From Novosphingobium panipatense (GTDB lineage: Bacteria > Pseudomonadota > Alphaproteobacteria > Sphingomonadales > Sphingomonadaceae): a stretch of DNA of 64,000 nt. Below are positions 36,809-45,827 of the stretch, in pieces. A program made the position numbers and the translations under genes. The DNA lies in assembly GCF_002149965.1 (NCBI RefSeq), contig NZ_MSQB01000008.1, forward strand, positions 115,354 to 179,353. Direction: 5' to 3'. Under the pieces are notes generated by a model, which did not search any database, was not told the origin of the DNA, and worked only from the letters and a program-made list of their open reading frames with translations. Every line of letters begins with the position of its first letter. Positions within the stretch are counted from its first letter, which is position 1.

Positions 36809-37705
36809 ATGGACGATGCCCGAACCGACCCCGAGCCTTCCGAGGAACTGGCCCACGACGATCCCGAGCGCCAGGAAAGCGACCGCGAGATCGAGCGGGA
36901 CGAGGCCGGTCTTACCCGCCACGAACGCGGGCAGATCAAGGACAACCTGCGGCTCTCCGCCCGCACCGTCTTCTCGGTCATCCGGCGGGAGGGCGAGGAG
37001 GAACTGCACCGCCCGGCGATGTCGCTCTGGTGGTCGGGCATGGCCGCCGGGATTGGCATTTCCACCTCGGTCTTTGCGCAGGGGCTGCTCCATAACGCCT
37101 TCGAAACCCACCCGCACCGCGAACTGATCGCCGCCTTCGGTTATGCCATGGGCTTCGTGCTGGTGGTGCTTTCCCGCCTGCAACTCTTCACCGAGAATAC
37201 GCTGACGGCGGTACTGCCGCTGCTCGCCGGGCCGAACGGAGAGCGGCTATGGCGCACGGCACGGTTATGGGCGGTGGTGCTGGCGGCCAATCTCTTCGGC
37301 ACGTTCCTGACGGCACTGCTGATTGACGTTCTGGTCGATCCCGCGCATCCCACGCTGGCCGGGATGCTCGCCGTGTCGCGCAAAGCGGCGGAGGCGAGCG
37401 GTACGGCGGCCCTGCTGGACGGCATTCCGGCGGGCTTCTTCATTGCCGCCTTCGTCTGGATGTTGCCCAGTTCGAAAGGCTTCGAGATCTTCGTCGTCGC
37501 GCTATTCACCTGGCTGATCGCGGCGGGTGGCTTCACCCATGTCGTGGCCGGGTCCACCGAGATGTTCCTGTTGGCGTTCCACGGCGAAATGGCGATGGGC
37601 GAGGTCTTCGGGACGCATCTACTGCCCACGCTTGTCGGCAATGTGGTGGGCGGGACCGGCCTTTTCGCGCTATTGGCCTATGCGCAGATCAAGGGCGAAA
37701 TCTGA
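36809..37705 (+). CDS. Formate/nitrite transporter (FNT) family protein
   Basis: 298-residue membrane channel with a charged 70-residue cytoplasmic N-terminus (DPEPSEELAHDDPERQESDREIERDE) and six hydrophobic segments. Conserved parts are WWSGMAAGIGISTSVFAQG near residue 75, LQLFTENTLTAVLPLLA, AANLFGTFLTALLI, WLIAAGGFTHVVAGSTEMF and a C-terminal LVGNVVGGTGLFALLAYAQ, which fit the FNT pore. FNT channels carry formate, nitrite or hydrosulfide as a proton symport. The next gene is fdhD, 35 bases downstream, which makes formate a likely substrate. Confidence 0.86.
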   Translation: MDDARTDPEPSEELAHDDPERQESDREIERDEAGLTRHERGQIKDNLRLSARTVFSVIRREGEEELHRPAMSLWWSGMAAGIGISTSVFAQGLLHNAFETHPHRELIAAFGYAMGFVLVVLSRLQLFTENTLTAVLPLLAGPNGERLWRTARLWAVVLAANLFGTFLTALLIDVLVDPAHPTLAGMLAVSRKAAEASGTAALLDGIPAGFFIAAFVWMLPSSKGFEIFVVALFTWLIAAGGFTHVVAGSTEMFLLAFHGEMAMGEVFGTHLLPTLVGNVVGGTGLFALLAYAQIKGEI

Positions 37706-37740
37706 ATGACCTGGGGGACGGCCTAGGCTAGATCGGAAGC

Positions 37741-38589
37741 ATGGACGGCGCCGAACTCATCCCCGTTTCCCGCAGCCATTACGGCATGGGCCCGGACGCT
37801 GGCGAAGCACTCGCCGTGCCGGTCGAGGCTCCCGTGGCCATAGAGACCAACGGTATCGCTTATGCCGTAATGATGGCCACGCCCGTCGAGATCGAGGATT
37901 TCGTAACCGGCTTCCTCATGTCCGAAGGGCTGGCGGCGGTGGACGAGGTCGGAGAAGTGGCCGTCCATCCGGTCGAGAATGGCGAATGGGGCAGGGGCTA
38001 TGTCGCCCGCGTCAACCTTCCGCCGGAACGCCTCTCGCTGATCGTCGAACGCGCGCGCAGGCGCACGGGCGACAGTTCCTGCGGCATCTGCGGCATCGAG
38101 GGTGTGGAAGCCGCCTTGCGCCCCCTGCCGCCCCTCTCACGCCGAAGCGCGGCCAGCCCCGAGGCGATCCGGCGCGGCCTCGACATCATGGGCGGCATGC
38201 AGCGATTGGGCCGCGAAACCCGCGCGACTCACGCCGCCGCTTTCTGCAACGAGGACGGGGAATTGCTGGCGATCCGTGAGGATGTCGGCCGCCACAACGC
38301 GCTCGACAAGCTGATCGGCGCCCTGGCGCGCAGTGGGGCTCGGGGCGGCATCGACCCGGCGCAGGGCTTCGTCGTCATGACCTCGCGCTGTTCCTACGAA
38401 TTGGTCGAGAAGACCGTGCGGGCGGGTATTCCGCTATTGGTGACGATCTCCGCCCCCACCGATCTTGCCGTGAGGCGCGCGCGGGCGGCGGGCCTCTCGC
38501 TCTGCGTCGTGGCGCGCGACGATGCCATGTTGGTGGTGGGCGATACCCAGCCTTCCGACGAAAGAGCCACGCCGCTCGTCGAACCGTAA
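37741..38589 (+). CDS. fdhD: Formate dehydrogenase accessory sulfurtransferase FdhD
   Basis: 282-residue protein that passes sulfur from a cysteine desulfurase to the bis-MGD cofactor of molybdenum formate dehydrogenases. The redox-active pair is in DSSCGICGIEG (Cys121 and Cys124 approximately), followed by the NTP/GDP-site-like GREDVGRHNALDKLIGAL motif and LVTISAPTDLAV. No formate dehydrogenase subunit is encoded in the window, so its client is elsewhere. It pairs with the FNT gene upstream. A molybdenum hydroxylase operon with a different cofactor form lies at 44-49 kb. Confidence 0.93.
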   Translation: MDGAELIPVSRSHYGMGPDAGEALAVPVEAPVAIETNGIAYAVMMATPVEIEDFVTGFLMSEGLAAVDEVGEVAVHPVENGEWGRGYVARVNLPPERLSLIVERARRRTGDSSCGICGIEGVEAALRPLPPLSRRSAASPEAIRRGLDIMGGMQRLGRETRATHAAAFCNEDGELLAIREDVGRHNALDKLIGALARSGARGGIDPAQGFVVMTSRCSYELVEKTVRAGIPLLVTISAPTDLAVRRARAAGLSLCVVARDDAMLVVGDTQPSDERATPLVEP

Positions 38590-38678
38590 ACCCGGCCATT
38601 CCTGTTTCGCTTGTAGTTTTTTCGGCCTGACCTAGATTTGGCTGAGACGACTACATTCGAAGGACGGGATTTTCCTAG

Positions 38679-39893
38679 ATGGCTACGATGACCGATCAGG
38701 CGACCTCAGGCGAACTGAAGCTGACGCCTCCCGATCCGGTGCCGGTGGTGCAGCCTGAAAGGGCCGCCGGTCTCGTGCCGGTGGGAGATGAGCAGAAGTC
38801 GAAGCTACAGGTTCGCGTCGATGAATTCGTCGACGATCTGGTTACGCAGGACGTGAACTCGCCCGAATTCGGCCGCCGTGTCGACCAGATCACCAACATG
38901 GGCCGCAAGGAAATCGCCGAGGCGTCCGGCCAGTCCAACCGCTTCCTCGACCGCCCGGTGCGCGCCATGGACAAGGACGCCGGCGTCGGTGCCGACCTTG
39001 CCGAACTGCGCCGCACGGTGGAGGACCTCGACCCCTCGACCAAGGGCGACCTGCTCTCGCGCCGCAAGATCTTCGGGATCATCCCGATGGGCAGCAAGCT
39101 GCGCAACTACTTCGACAGCTACTCCAGCGCGCAGGGCCACATCAGCGCGATCCTCGCCCGCCTGCAGGGCGGCAAGGACGAGCTGCTGATGGACAATGCC
39201 GCCATCGACGTGGAACGCCAGAACCTCTGGGCGGCCATGGGCAAGCTCGAACAGATGATCTTCATGTCGAAGGCGCTGGACGAGACGCTGGAGCAGAAGG
39301 CCAACGACCTTGACCATACCGACCCGGCCAAGGCCAAGGCCGTGCGCGAATCCGCGCTGTTCTACGTGCGCCAGCGCACGCAGGACCTGCTGACGCAGAT
39401 GGCGGTTTCGGTGCAGGGCTACCTTGCGCTCGATCTGGTCAAGAAGAACAACGTCGAACTGATCAAGGGCGTCGATCGCGCCTCCACCACCACCGTCGGC
39501 GCGCTGCGCACGGCGGTGACGGTGGCGCAGGCGATGGCCAACCAGAAGCTGGTGCTGGACCAGATCACCGCGCTCAACACCACCACCGCGCGGATCATCG
39601 ACGGCACCGGCCAGATGCTGAAGGACAATACCGCGCGCATCCACGAGCAGGCGGCGAACTCCACGATCCCGCTCGAAACGCTCAGCCGCGCGTTCCAGAA
39701 CATCTACGATACGATGGATTCGATCGACACCTTCAAGATGCAGGCGCTCGATTCGATGAAGCAGACGGTGCAGTCGCTGGAAGGCGAAGTCACAAAGTCC
39801 AAGGCCTATATCGCCCGCGCGCAGGGGCAGGCCGAAGGCGCGTCGTCCGGCGATGGAAAGGCGGCCAAGGCGCTTCTGGAGGCGCTCGACTGA
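38679..39893 (+). CDS. TelA-family toxic anion resistance protein
   Basis: 404-residue cytoplasmic protein of the TelA/KlaA family, named for tellurite resistance but found in many stress clusters. It is strongly helical with TelA blocks: DRPVRAMDKDAGVGADLAELRRTVEDLDPS (about residues 90-120), FGIIPMGSKLRNYFDSYSSAQGHISAILARL, ENLWAAMGKLEQMI type helices, and the C-terminal MKQTVQSLEGEVTKSKAYIARAQG. The N-terminal 35 residues are disordered. It is the first gene of telA-xpaC-yqiJ-yqiK, three bases before the XpaC gene. Confidence 0.9.
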   Translation: MATMTDQATSGELKLTPPDPVPVVQPERAAGLVPVGDEQKSKLQVRVDEFVDDLVTQDVNSPEFGRRVDQITNMGRKEIAEASGQSNRFLDRPVRAMDKDAGVGADLAELRRTVEDLDPSTKGDLLSRRKIFGIIPMGSKLRNYFDSYSSAQGHISAILARLQGGKDELLMDNAAIDVERQNLWAAMGKLEQMIFMSKALDETLEQKANDLDHTDPAKAKAVRESALFYVRQRTQDLLTQMAVSVQGYLALDLVKKNNVELIKGVDRASTTTVGALRTAVTVAQAMANQKLVLDQITALNTTTARIIDGTGQMLKDNTARIHEQAANSTIPLETLSRAFQNIYDTMDSIDTFKMQALDSMKQTVQSLEGEVTKSKAYIARAQGQAEGASSGDGKAAKALLEALD

Positions 39894-39896
39894 CCG

Positions 39897-40619
39897 ATGG
39901 CCAATCCCGTCACGCCCCGGAATCGTAGTGCCGTGAACCAGGAGATCATTCGTGCCGCACGGCGACAGCGCGCGGCACGGCTCTACAACGCCCGCAAGGA
40001 GCGCTGGAGCTTCCGTTGGCGGCGTCTGCGCCGGGCGTTCCTGGCGCTGTTCGGCATCTTCATCGCGGCGCTGACCGCCGGACTGGTCCTGGGCGGCCTG
40101 TCATTCACCACGACGGTATTGACCACGCTGCTCGCCTTCGCGGTATTCATCGTGCTTTCGATCTACCCTTCCACACCGAAGCTGCGCGCCGAGCAGCTCG
40201 GCGATGCCACTCTGCCGGAACTGGCGGGATCGACCGAGCTCTGGCTTGAAAGCCGCCGCCGCGCGCTGCCCAGCGCGGCCGTCGATGCGGTGGACATGAT
40301 CGGGGTGCGGCTGGAGCAGATCGCGCCGCAACTCGCCGCCCTGCAAGAAACCGGCCCCGCCGCGCGCGAGGTGCGCAAGCTGTTATCGGAGCACCTCCCT
40401 TCGCTGGTGGACAGCTATACCCGCATTCCCGCCGAACTGCGCAACCGGCCCCACGCGGGCGGCACCACGCCTTCGCAGCAACTGGTCGAGGGACTGGACG
40501 TGATCGCCGGGCAGATCGAGGCGATGAGCCACGACCTTTCGCGCGGCGACCTCGATGCCCTGGCAACGCGCGGGCGCTTCCTCGAAACCAAGTACGTCGA
40601 TTCCCGCGACGATGCTTGA
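39897..40619 (+). CDS. XpaC-like membrane protein (5-bromo-4-chloroindolyl phosphate hydrolysis family)
   Basis: 240-residue protein with a basic N-terminus (RRQRAARLYNARKERWSFRWRRLRR), two close transmembrane helices (about residues 48-93) and a long helical cytoplasmic part of about 140 residues. XpaC-like proteins are repeatedly coded next to TelA, and this gene starts three bases after telA. The name comes from a Bacillus observation; no enzymatic motif is visible. The 3' end overlaps the yqiJ start by eight bases. Confidence 0.72.
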   Translation: MANPVTPRNRSAVNQEIIRAARRQRAARLYNARKERWSFRWRRLRRAFLALFGIFIAALTAGLVLGGLSFTTTVLTTLLAFAVFIVLSIYPSTPKLRAEQLGDATLPELAGSTELWLESRRRALPSAAVDAVDMIGVRLEQIAPQLAALQETGPAAREVRKLLSEHLPSLVDSYTRIPAELRNRPHAGGTTPSQQLVEGLDVIAGQIEAMSHDLSRGDLDALATRGRFLETKYVDSRDDA

Positions 40620-41250
40620 GCTGCTGACGCGGGCGGGAAGCCTGCCTTTTTCGGTCGCTCTGGCGCTGATGCTGATGTTCGCGCTGCTCCAGATCGTGGG
40701 CGCGGGGGATTTCCTCGGCGGCGATGCCGATGTGGACGTGCATGGCGGGGTTCATGCCGGTGCCAGTGTCGATGCCGGTTTGCTTTCGATCCTGGGCATA
40801 GGCCGCGTACCCTTCCTGATGTGGCTGATGGTGCTGCTCACCGTGTTCGGCCTTCTGGGCATTTCCGTCCAGGAACTGCTGCTGGCCCTGACCGGACAGA
40901 CCTGGAGTGCCTGGCTGGTGGCGCCTGTCGTCGGTTTCGCGGCATTGCCGATCACGGGCGCGCTTTCACGTGGGCTCGGTCGGATCATCCCGCAGGACGA
41001 GACGAGCGCCATCGACGTGGCGATCCTGGTCGGGCGCGAGGCGGAAATCCTCGTCGGCACGGCGACGGCAGGCAATCCGGCGCGGGGACGCGTCTTCGAC
41101 CATTACGGGCAGCCCCATAACGTCATGGTGGAGCCAGACATGGCCGATCAGCGCTTCGTGCAAGGCGAAAGGGTCCTGCTGGTGCGGCGCGAGGGCGAGC
41201 TTTTCAAGGCGATCGCAAGGGGCGACCATTATCTGCCGCGGCTCGATTGA
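40612..41250 (+). CDS. yqiJ: YqiJ-type OB-fold membrane protein
   Basis: 212-residue protein: two hydrophobic N-terminal segments (FSVALALMLMFALLQIVGAG and FLMWLMVLLTVFGLLGI), a third helix around AWLVAPVVGFAALP, then a cytoplasmic OB-fold domain (VGREAEILVGTATAGNPARGRVFDHYGQPHNVMVEPD). YqiJ partners the flotillin YqiK in membrane microdomains and stress resistance. It overlaps the XpaC gene and is 166 bases upstream of the flotillin gene; that gap is the only break in the cluster and may hold a second promoter. Confidence 0.78.
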   Translation: MLELLTRAGSLPFSVALALMLMFALLQIVGAGDFLGGDADVDVHGGVHAGASVDAGLLSILGIGRVPFLMWLMVLLTVFGLLGISVQELLLALTGQTWSAWLVAPVVGFAALPITGALSRGLGRIIPQDETSAIDVAILVGREAEILVGTATAGNPARGRVFDHYGQPHNVMVEPDMADQRFVQGERVLLVRREGELFKAIARGDHYLPRLD

Positions 41251-41416
41251 GAACCGGCGCCATCGGCATGTGACAAAGGCGGTTAAAGCTCTGAAATCGG
41301 TGCGGTTGGAGCCGGTTTTTGTGGGAGAATGCGGCCGGTTCTGATAGCGTCCCCGGCAGGTTTGAACGCGTCTGCGAGCGGCGGAAACCGCGCGGCGCAA
41401 GGGGGAGTATTTCTAC

Positions 41417-43123
41417 ATGCAAGACCTCGTCGGTATTGCGACACTGGCCGGCATTGCACTCGTTCTGTTTCTGGCGCTCGGGCTCATGCTGGCGCGTCTC
41501 TACAAGCGGGCATCCAAGGAAATTGGCTTCGTCCGTACCGGATTCGGGGGCGAAAAGGTGGTGATGAACGGCGGTGCGCTGGTCCTGCCGGTGTTCCATG
41601 AAACGATGCCGGTGAACATGAATACCGTGCGCCTTGCCGTGGAGCGCAAGAACCAGGACGCGCTGATCACGCTCGACCGTCTGCGGATCGACGTGAAGGC
41701 TGAATTCTACGTCCGCGTCCGGCCCGATGCCGGTGCCATCGCCATGGCGGCCCAGACGCTCGGCGCGCGCACCATGCACCCGGAAGCGCTCAAGGAACTG
41801 GTCGAAGGCAAGTTCGTGGACGCGCTGCGCTCGGTCGCGGCGGGCATGACCATGAACCAGCTTCACGAACAGCGCGCGGATTTCGTGCAGAAGGTGCAGC
41901 AGGTTTCCTCGTCCGACCTTGCGATGAACGGGCTTGAGCTGGAATCGGTTTCGCTGACCGGCCTCGACCAGACGTCTATCGAGCACTTCAACGCCAATAA
42001 CGCCTTCGACGCCGAAGGCCTTACCAAGCTGACCGAGCAGATCGAATTGCGCAAGAAGGCGCGCAATGACATCGAGCAGGATACCCGCGTCCAGATCGAG
42101 CAGAAGAACCTCGAAGCGGATCGCCAATCGCTTTCGATCCAGCGCGAGAACGAGTTCGCCCGCCTCGACCAGGAGCGCGAAGTGGAAATGCGCCGCGCCG
42201 AGCAGGCCGCCGAAGTCGCGCGGGAACAGGCGCTGCGCGGCCGCGAGGCGGAGGAAGCGCGGATCGTCGCCAAGCAGCAGGTCGATTCCCAGCAGATCGA
42301 GGCGGACCGCACTATCCAGCAGGCCAAGATTGCGCAGGCGCAGGCGGTCGAACTGGCCCGTCAGGGCCAGCAGATCGCGATCCAGAACAAGAGCCGCGAG
42401 GAAAGCCAGGCCAAGGCCGAGGCGGACGAGGCCCGCGCCAAGGCCGTCGCCGCCGAGGAGCAGGTCGTCACCAGCCGCGAAACCGAGATTGCCGAACGCG
42501 CCAAGCGTATCGAACTGATTGAGGCGACCAAGGAAGCCGAGCGGCAGGCCATTTCGGTCAAGGTGCAGGCCGAAGCGGAAAAGGAAGCGGCATCGAACCG
42601 CGCCGAGGCCGCCCGTCTGGAGGCCGAAGGCGAGGCCGAGGCAGAGAAGCTGCGCGCCGAAGCCGCGCGCGTCCGCTTCGAGGTGGAAGCCGCCGGTCAG
42701 CGCGCGATCAACGAAGCGGCGAACCTGCTTTCGTCCGACCAGATCTCGCTCCAGATGAAGATGGCGCTGCTCAAGGTGCTGCCGGAAGTCGTGCGCGAAA
42801 GCGTTCGGCCGCTCGAAGCGATCGACTCGATCAAGATCGTGCAGGTGGACGGCCTTACCCAGAAAGGCGGCTCGGCCGCTTCGGCGTCGGTGGGCGGTTC
42901 CGGGGGCGGTTCGGGCAATCTCGCCAACGACGCCGTCAGCGCGGCACTGGCTTACCGCGCGCAGGCGCCGGTGATCGACGGGCTGATGAAGGAACTTGGC
43001 CTGGACGGCGCCTCGCTCGCCAGTCTTGTCCAGGGTGCGGTGCAAGTGCCCGGACCTGTGGCCGCGCCAGTGCATGCACCGGCGAATGACGCCAGCGCCG
43101 CCAAGTTCAGCGAAGCGGAGTAA
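41417..43123 (+). CDS. yqiK: Flotillin family protein YqiK
   Basis: 568-residue membrane-scaffold protein. One N-terminal transmembrane helix (IATLAGIALVLFLALGLMLARLY), a PHB/SPFH domain (about residues 40-220, with VVMNGGALVLPVFHETMPVNMNTVRLAVE and VSLTGLDQTSIEHFNANNAFDAEGL), then a long coiled coil of E/A/R/Q heptads (about 220-440) and a C-terminal Gly/Ser linker (GGSGGGSGN). These are flotillin hallmarks. With YqiJ, TelA and XpaC it probably forms one envelope-stress or toxic-anion module. GGGGGAG lies about ten bases before the ATG. Confidence 0.92.
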   Translation: MQDLVGIATLAGIALVLFLALGLMLARLYKRASKEIGFVRTGFGGEKVVMNGGALVLPVFHETMPVNMNTVRLAVERKNQDALITLDRLRIDVKAEFYVRVRPDAGAIAMAAQTLGARTMHPEALKELVEGKFVDALRSVAAGMTMNQLHEQRADFVQKVQQVSSSDLAMNGLELESVSLTGLDQTSIEHFNANNAFDAEGLTKLTEQIELRKKARNDIEQDTRVQIEQKNLEADRQSLSIQRENEFARLDQEREVEMRRAEQAAEVAREQALRGREAEEARIVAKQQVDSQQIEADRTIQQAKIAQAQAVELARQGQQIAIQNKSREESQAKAEADEARAKAVAAEEQVVTSRETEIAERAKRIELIEATKEAERQAISVKVQAEAEKEAASNRAEAARLEAEGEAEAEKLRAEAARVRFEVEAAGQRAINEAANLLSSDQISLQMKMALLKVLPEVVRESVRPLEAIDSIKIVQVDGLTQKGGSAASASVGGSGGGSGNLANDAVSAALAYRAQAPVIDGLMKELGLDGASLASLVQGAVQVPGPVAAPVHAPANDASAAKFSEAE

Positions 43124-43174
43124 TCAAGCCTGCATCATCGGTGGAACGGTAGCCTGCCGTTTCGCGACCTTACC

Positions 43175-43207
43175 GCCCCGGCACCCGCCTTTTCGGCGTG
43201 TCGGGGC
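43175..43207 (+). terminator. Stem-loop downstream of yqiK
   Basis: GCCCCGGCACCCGCC (43175-43189) pairs imperfectly with GGCGTGTCGGGGC (43195-43207) around TTTTC. It lies between the flotillin gene and a convergent SDR gene and may end transcription in both directions, although no T-tract follows. Confidence 0.45.
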
Positions 43208-43236
43208 GCCGGGTTTCAAGCAGGCTCGCGGCGAAC

Positions 43237-44031
43237 TTAGCCGAGCGCGAGACGCCCTAAAATTCCCCCATCCACCTTGATGTCGCAGCCGCTGACATAG
43301 GATGCCCCCGGGGAGCAGAGGAATTCGGCGACTGAGGCGATCTCGTCGCCCGTGCCCTGACGTCCTAGCGGCGTCATGCCCATCATTCGCACCATCTGCT
43401 CGCTTGCCTTGGCTTCGGCGCGGCTCATTTCGGTGTCGATGAAGCCGGGAGCAATCGAGACGATGCGCAGACCCCGCGCACCGAATGCAGCGGCTTCACG
43501 GCCGACCAGCCCGATCACGGCGCGCTTCGACAGGGTATAGCCCATGCCTGGATCGGTCGCGAACCGGTCAATTCCGTCGCGGCCCTTGCCAGCGACGAGA
43601 TCGCCGACGGCGGCAATCATCGCCGGGTCGGGAATGAGATAGGCCGACATGGACGAAACCAGCACCGCGCAGCCGCCCTCCTCGAACCGGGGCAACAAGG
43701 CCGCAACCAGCCGTTCGGTGGCGAAATAATTGACCTCGAGAATGCGCTGTGCCTCGGCCATCGTGGGCGAGAGACCGGCGGTGTGGATCAGCGCGAAGAG
43801 CGGGGCGTCGCCCAGCGAATCAAGCAGTTGCCCGGGAAACTCGGGTGCAGCAATATCGCCTGCGAGGGTGGAGACCCGCGCGCCGCCTTCGCGTAGTTCG
43901 GCGGCCATGTCCTCCAGCCTCTCGGCATTCACGTCGCAAAGCAGCAGCGGGCGATCCTGCGCGGCGAAGCGGGCGGCGACGGGTCGGCCCATGCCTCCGG
44001 CCGCTCCCGTGACGATGACGGTGGCGCTCAT
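43237..44031 (-). CDS. SDR family oxidoreductase
   Basis: 264-residue short-chain dehydrogenase. Cofactor motif VTGAAGGMGRP is at residues about 7-17, an Asp (DVNAERLEDM) after strand two suggests NAD preference, the usual NNAG position reads HTAGLS, Ser is in VLVSSMSAYL, and the catalytic pair is YTLSK in GMGYTLSKRAV. The C-terminus has the family SPGASYVSGCDIKVDGG. Substrate unknown. It is convergent to yqiK and divergent from the molybdenum hydroxylase operon, whose coxG-like start lies about 200 bases away across a region without recognisable features. Confidence 0.85.
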   Translation of the reverse strand: MSATVIVTGAAGGMGRPVAARFAAQDRPLLLCDVNAERLEDMAAELREGGARVSTLAGDIAAPEFPGQLLDSLGDAPLFALIHTAGLSPTMAEAQRILEVNYFATERLVAALLPRFEEGGCAVLVSSMSAYLIPDPAMIAAVGDLVAGKGRDGIDRFATDPGMGYTLSKRAVIGLVGREAAAFGARGLRIVSIAPGFIDTEMSRAEAKASEQMVRMMGMTPLGRQGTGDEIASVAEFLCSPGASYVSGCDIKVDGGILGRLALG

Positions 44032-44229
44032 GACCTCTCCTTCAGGTGCCGTGATCCGGCATTCCGCGAGTTGGTAACCGGGGCGCCGCCCAGCCGCTAC
44101 CCTTGAGCGGACTCATCGCCCGGGGGAATAAGATACAGTGTCGCTCATAGTACTTGCATTGCGCCTCGTCGTCGTTCCATCTTCCCAGTGTCAGCCGTGA
44201 TCACGATGGCGGGCAGCGGGAGAACGGGA

Positions 44230-44961
44230 ATGCTGATGACGGGAGAGCAGCATGTCGCGGCGCCGCGCCGAAAGGTGTGGGATGCCCTGAACGATCCGGC
44301 GGTTCTCGCGCAGTGCATTCCCGGCTGCCAGAGCCTCGACAGGGCCGCAGACGATCGTTTCGTTGCCGTGGCCGAGGTCAGGATTGGCCCGATCGGCGCG
44401 CGTTTCAAAGGGCAGGTGCAACTGTCCGAACTGGACGCGCCCAACGGTTACACCATCATCGGTTCCGGCAATGGCGGTATTGCCGGCAATGCCAAGGGCG
44501 GTGCGAAAGTGCGCCTCAAAGACAGCGAGGGCGGCACGCTCGTCGCCTACGAGGTCGAAGCGGAAGTGGGCGGCCGCATGGCGCAGCTTGGCGGGCCGAT
44601 CATCGATGCCACGGCCCGAAATCTGGCCGGCAAGTTCTTCATGCGGTTCGGAGAGGTCGTCACGGGGGACGGCCCGGCGCCGGTTGTTGCGGGGGAGCAC
44701 GCAGCCGGCGCCGGTCATGCCGCTTCCGCAGCACCGGTTGCGCCGGCCTTGCCCAAGGTCGCATCAACGCAAGGTATCTGGGGTTGGGTGGCCGCGTTGG
44801 TCATGGCGTTGATAGCGGGTTTCCTGCTCGGCGCGCGCGGGTTGCAGACGGAAATGCTTGCGGTTGGGGTCCTCCTGATCGTGACGGCAGGGGCGGCATT
44901 CGAGGCAGGAAGACGGCAATGTCTTGGCGCGCGGGGCCTTCGAGACGGAGCATCGCGTTGA
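44230..44961 (+). CDS. CoxG-family protein (SRPBCC domain with membrane anchor)
   Basis: 243-residue CoxG-like protein that in carbon monoxide dehydrogenase systems attaches the enzyme to the membrane. The SRPBCC domain covers residues about 1-150 (RRKVWDALNDPAVLAQCIPGCQSL, then VRIGPIGARFKGQVQLSELD, GKFFMRFGEVV). A flexible Ala-rich linker leads to two C-terminal hydrophobic helices (WVAALVMALIAGFLLGARG and MLAVGVLLIVTAGAAFE). I use the ATG at 44230, which has a purine-rich GGGAGAACGG upstream; GTG/ATG codons farther up and an ATG two codons later are alternatives. It is the first gene of a CoxG-M-S-L run and its stop overlaps the next start. Confidence 0.83.
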   Translation: MLMTGEQHVAAPRRKVWDALNDPAVLAQCIPGCQSLDRAADDRFVAVAEVRIGPIGARFKGQVQLSELDAPNGYTIIGSGNGGIAGNAKGGAKVRLKDSEGGTLVAYEVEAEVGGRMAQLGGPIIDATARNLAGKFFMRFGEVVTGDGPAPVVAGEHAAGAGHAASAAPVAPALPKVASTQGIWGWVAALVMALIAGFLLGARGLQTEMLAVGVLLIVTAGAAFEAGRRQCLGARGLRDGASR

Positions 44962-45827
44962 AGCCCGCGCCTTTCGATTATGTTCGTCCTGCCAGCGTGC
45001 GGGAAGCGTGCGGCATTCTGGCCGAAGCGGGCGGTGGCGCTACGGTTATCGCCGGGGGGCAGACGCTGATGCCCTTGCTGAACTTGCGGATGAGCCAGCC
45101 GTTCATTCTGGTGGACATTGCAGGAATTGAGGACATCCAAGGCGTTTCGGCCGTGCCGGGTGGGCTGCGGGTCGGCGCGATGACGCGGCAGGCCGACGGC
45201 TTGACCGACGCCTTGCTTGCGGCCCGGCTTCCAGCGATGGTCATGGCGCTGGAGCATGTCGGCCACCATCAGACGCGCAATCGCGGGACCGTGGGCGGCT
45301 CCATCGCGCTGGGAGAACCCGCTGCCGAAATGCCGGCCACCGCAGTCGCCTTGGGAGCAACGATGGAAATCGCCTCCCTGCGCGGGATCCGTCAGGTTGC
45401 GGCAGCCGATTTCTATCTCGGCCCTTACATGACGGCACTCGAACCGGATGAGCTTCTGACCGGTGTGATCTATCCGCACTGGCCCGAGGGGCATCTGATC
45501 CTGTTCCGTGAGGTCGCGCGGCGGCCGGGGGACTTCGCGCTGCTGGGGATGACCGGTGCGGCGGTTTTGGAGAACGGAGCCGTGGCGCGGATCGGCCTGG
45601 CCTGGTTCGGAATGGGGCCGACGCCGATCCGCATGGTGCAGGCCGAGAATGCGCTTCTGGGCCAAGCATTGACCGATATCGATCCAGACGTCGTCGCCCG
45701 GCTGGCGGTGGCAGACGCTGCGCCATTCAATGACCATCATGTCAGCGCCGAATATCGCCGTACGGTCGGTCACCGCATTTTCCGCCGCACCTTGCGTGAG
45801 GCTTTCGGCCTGAAGGAGGCGGCATGA
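44958..45827 (+). CDS. Xanthine dehydrogenase family FAD-binding (medium) subunit
   Basis: 289-residue FAD subunit of a molybdenum hydroxylase (CoxM type). Flavin-binding motifs are ATVIAGGQTLMPLLNLRM (about residues 28-45) and TRNRGTVGGSIALGEPAAEMP (about 112-132), with the CO-dehydrogenase C-terminal domain after residue 170. The start is TTG at 44958, sharing TTGA with the coxG stop; no ATG fits the conserved MKPAPFDYVRP start. The stop overlaps the next ATG. It passes electrons between the FeS and molybdenum subunits of the same complex. Confidence 0.88.
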   Translation: MKPAPFDYVRPASVREACGILAEAGGGATVIAGGQTLMPLLNLRMSQPFILVDIAGIEDIQGVSAVPGGLRVGAMTRQADGLTDALLAARLPAMVMALEHVGHHQTRNRGTVGGSIALGEPAAEMPATAVALGATMEIASLRGIRQVAAADFYLGPYMTALEPDELLTGVIYPHWPEGHLILFREVARRPGDFALLGMTGAAVLENGAVARIGLAWFGMGPTPIRMVQAENALLGQALTDIDPDVVARLAVADAAPFNDHHVSAEYRRTVGHRIFRRTLREAFGLKEAA

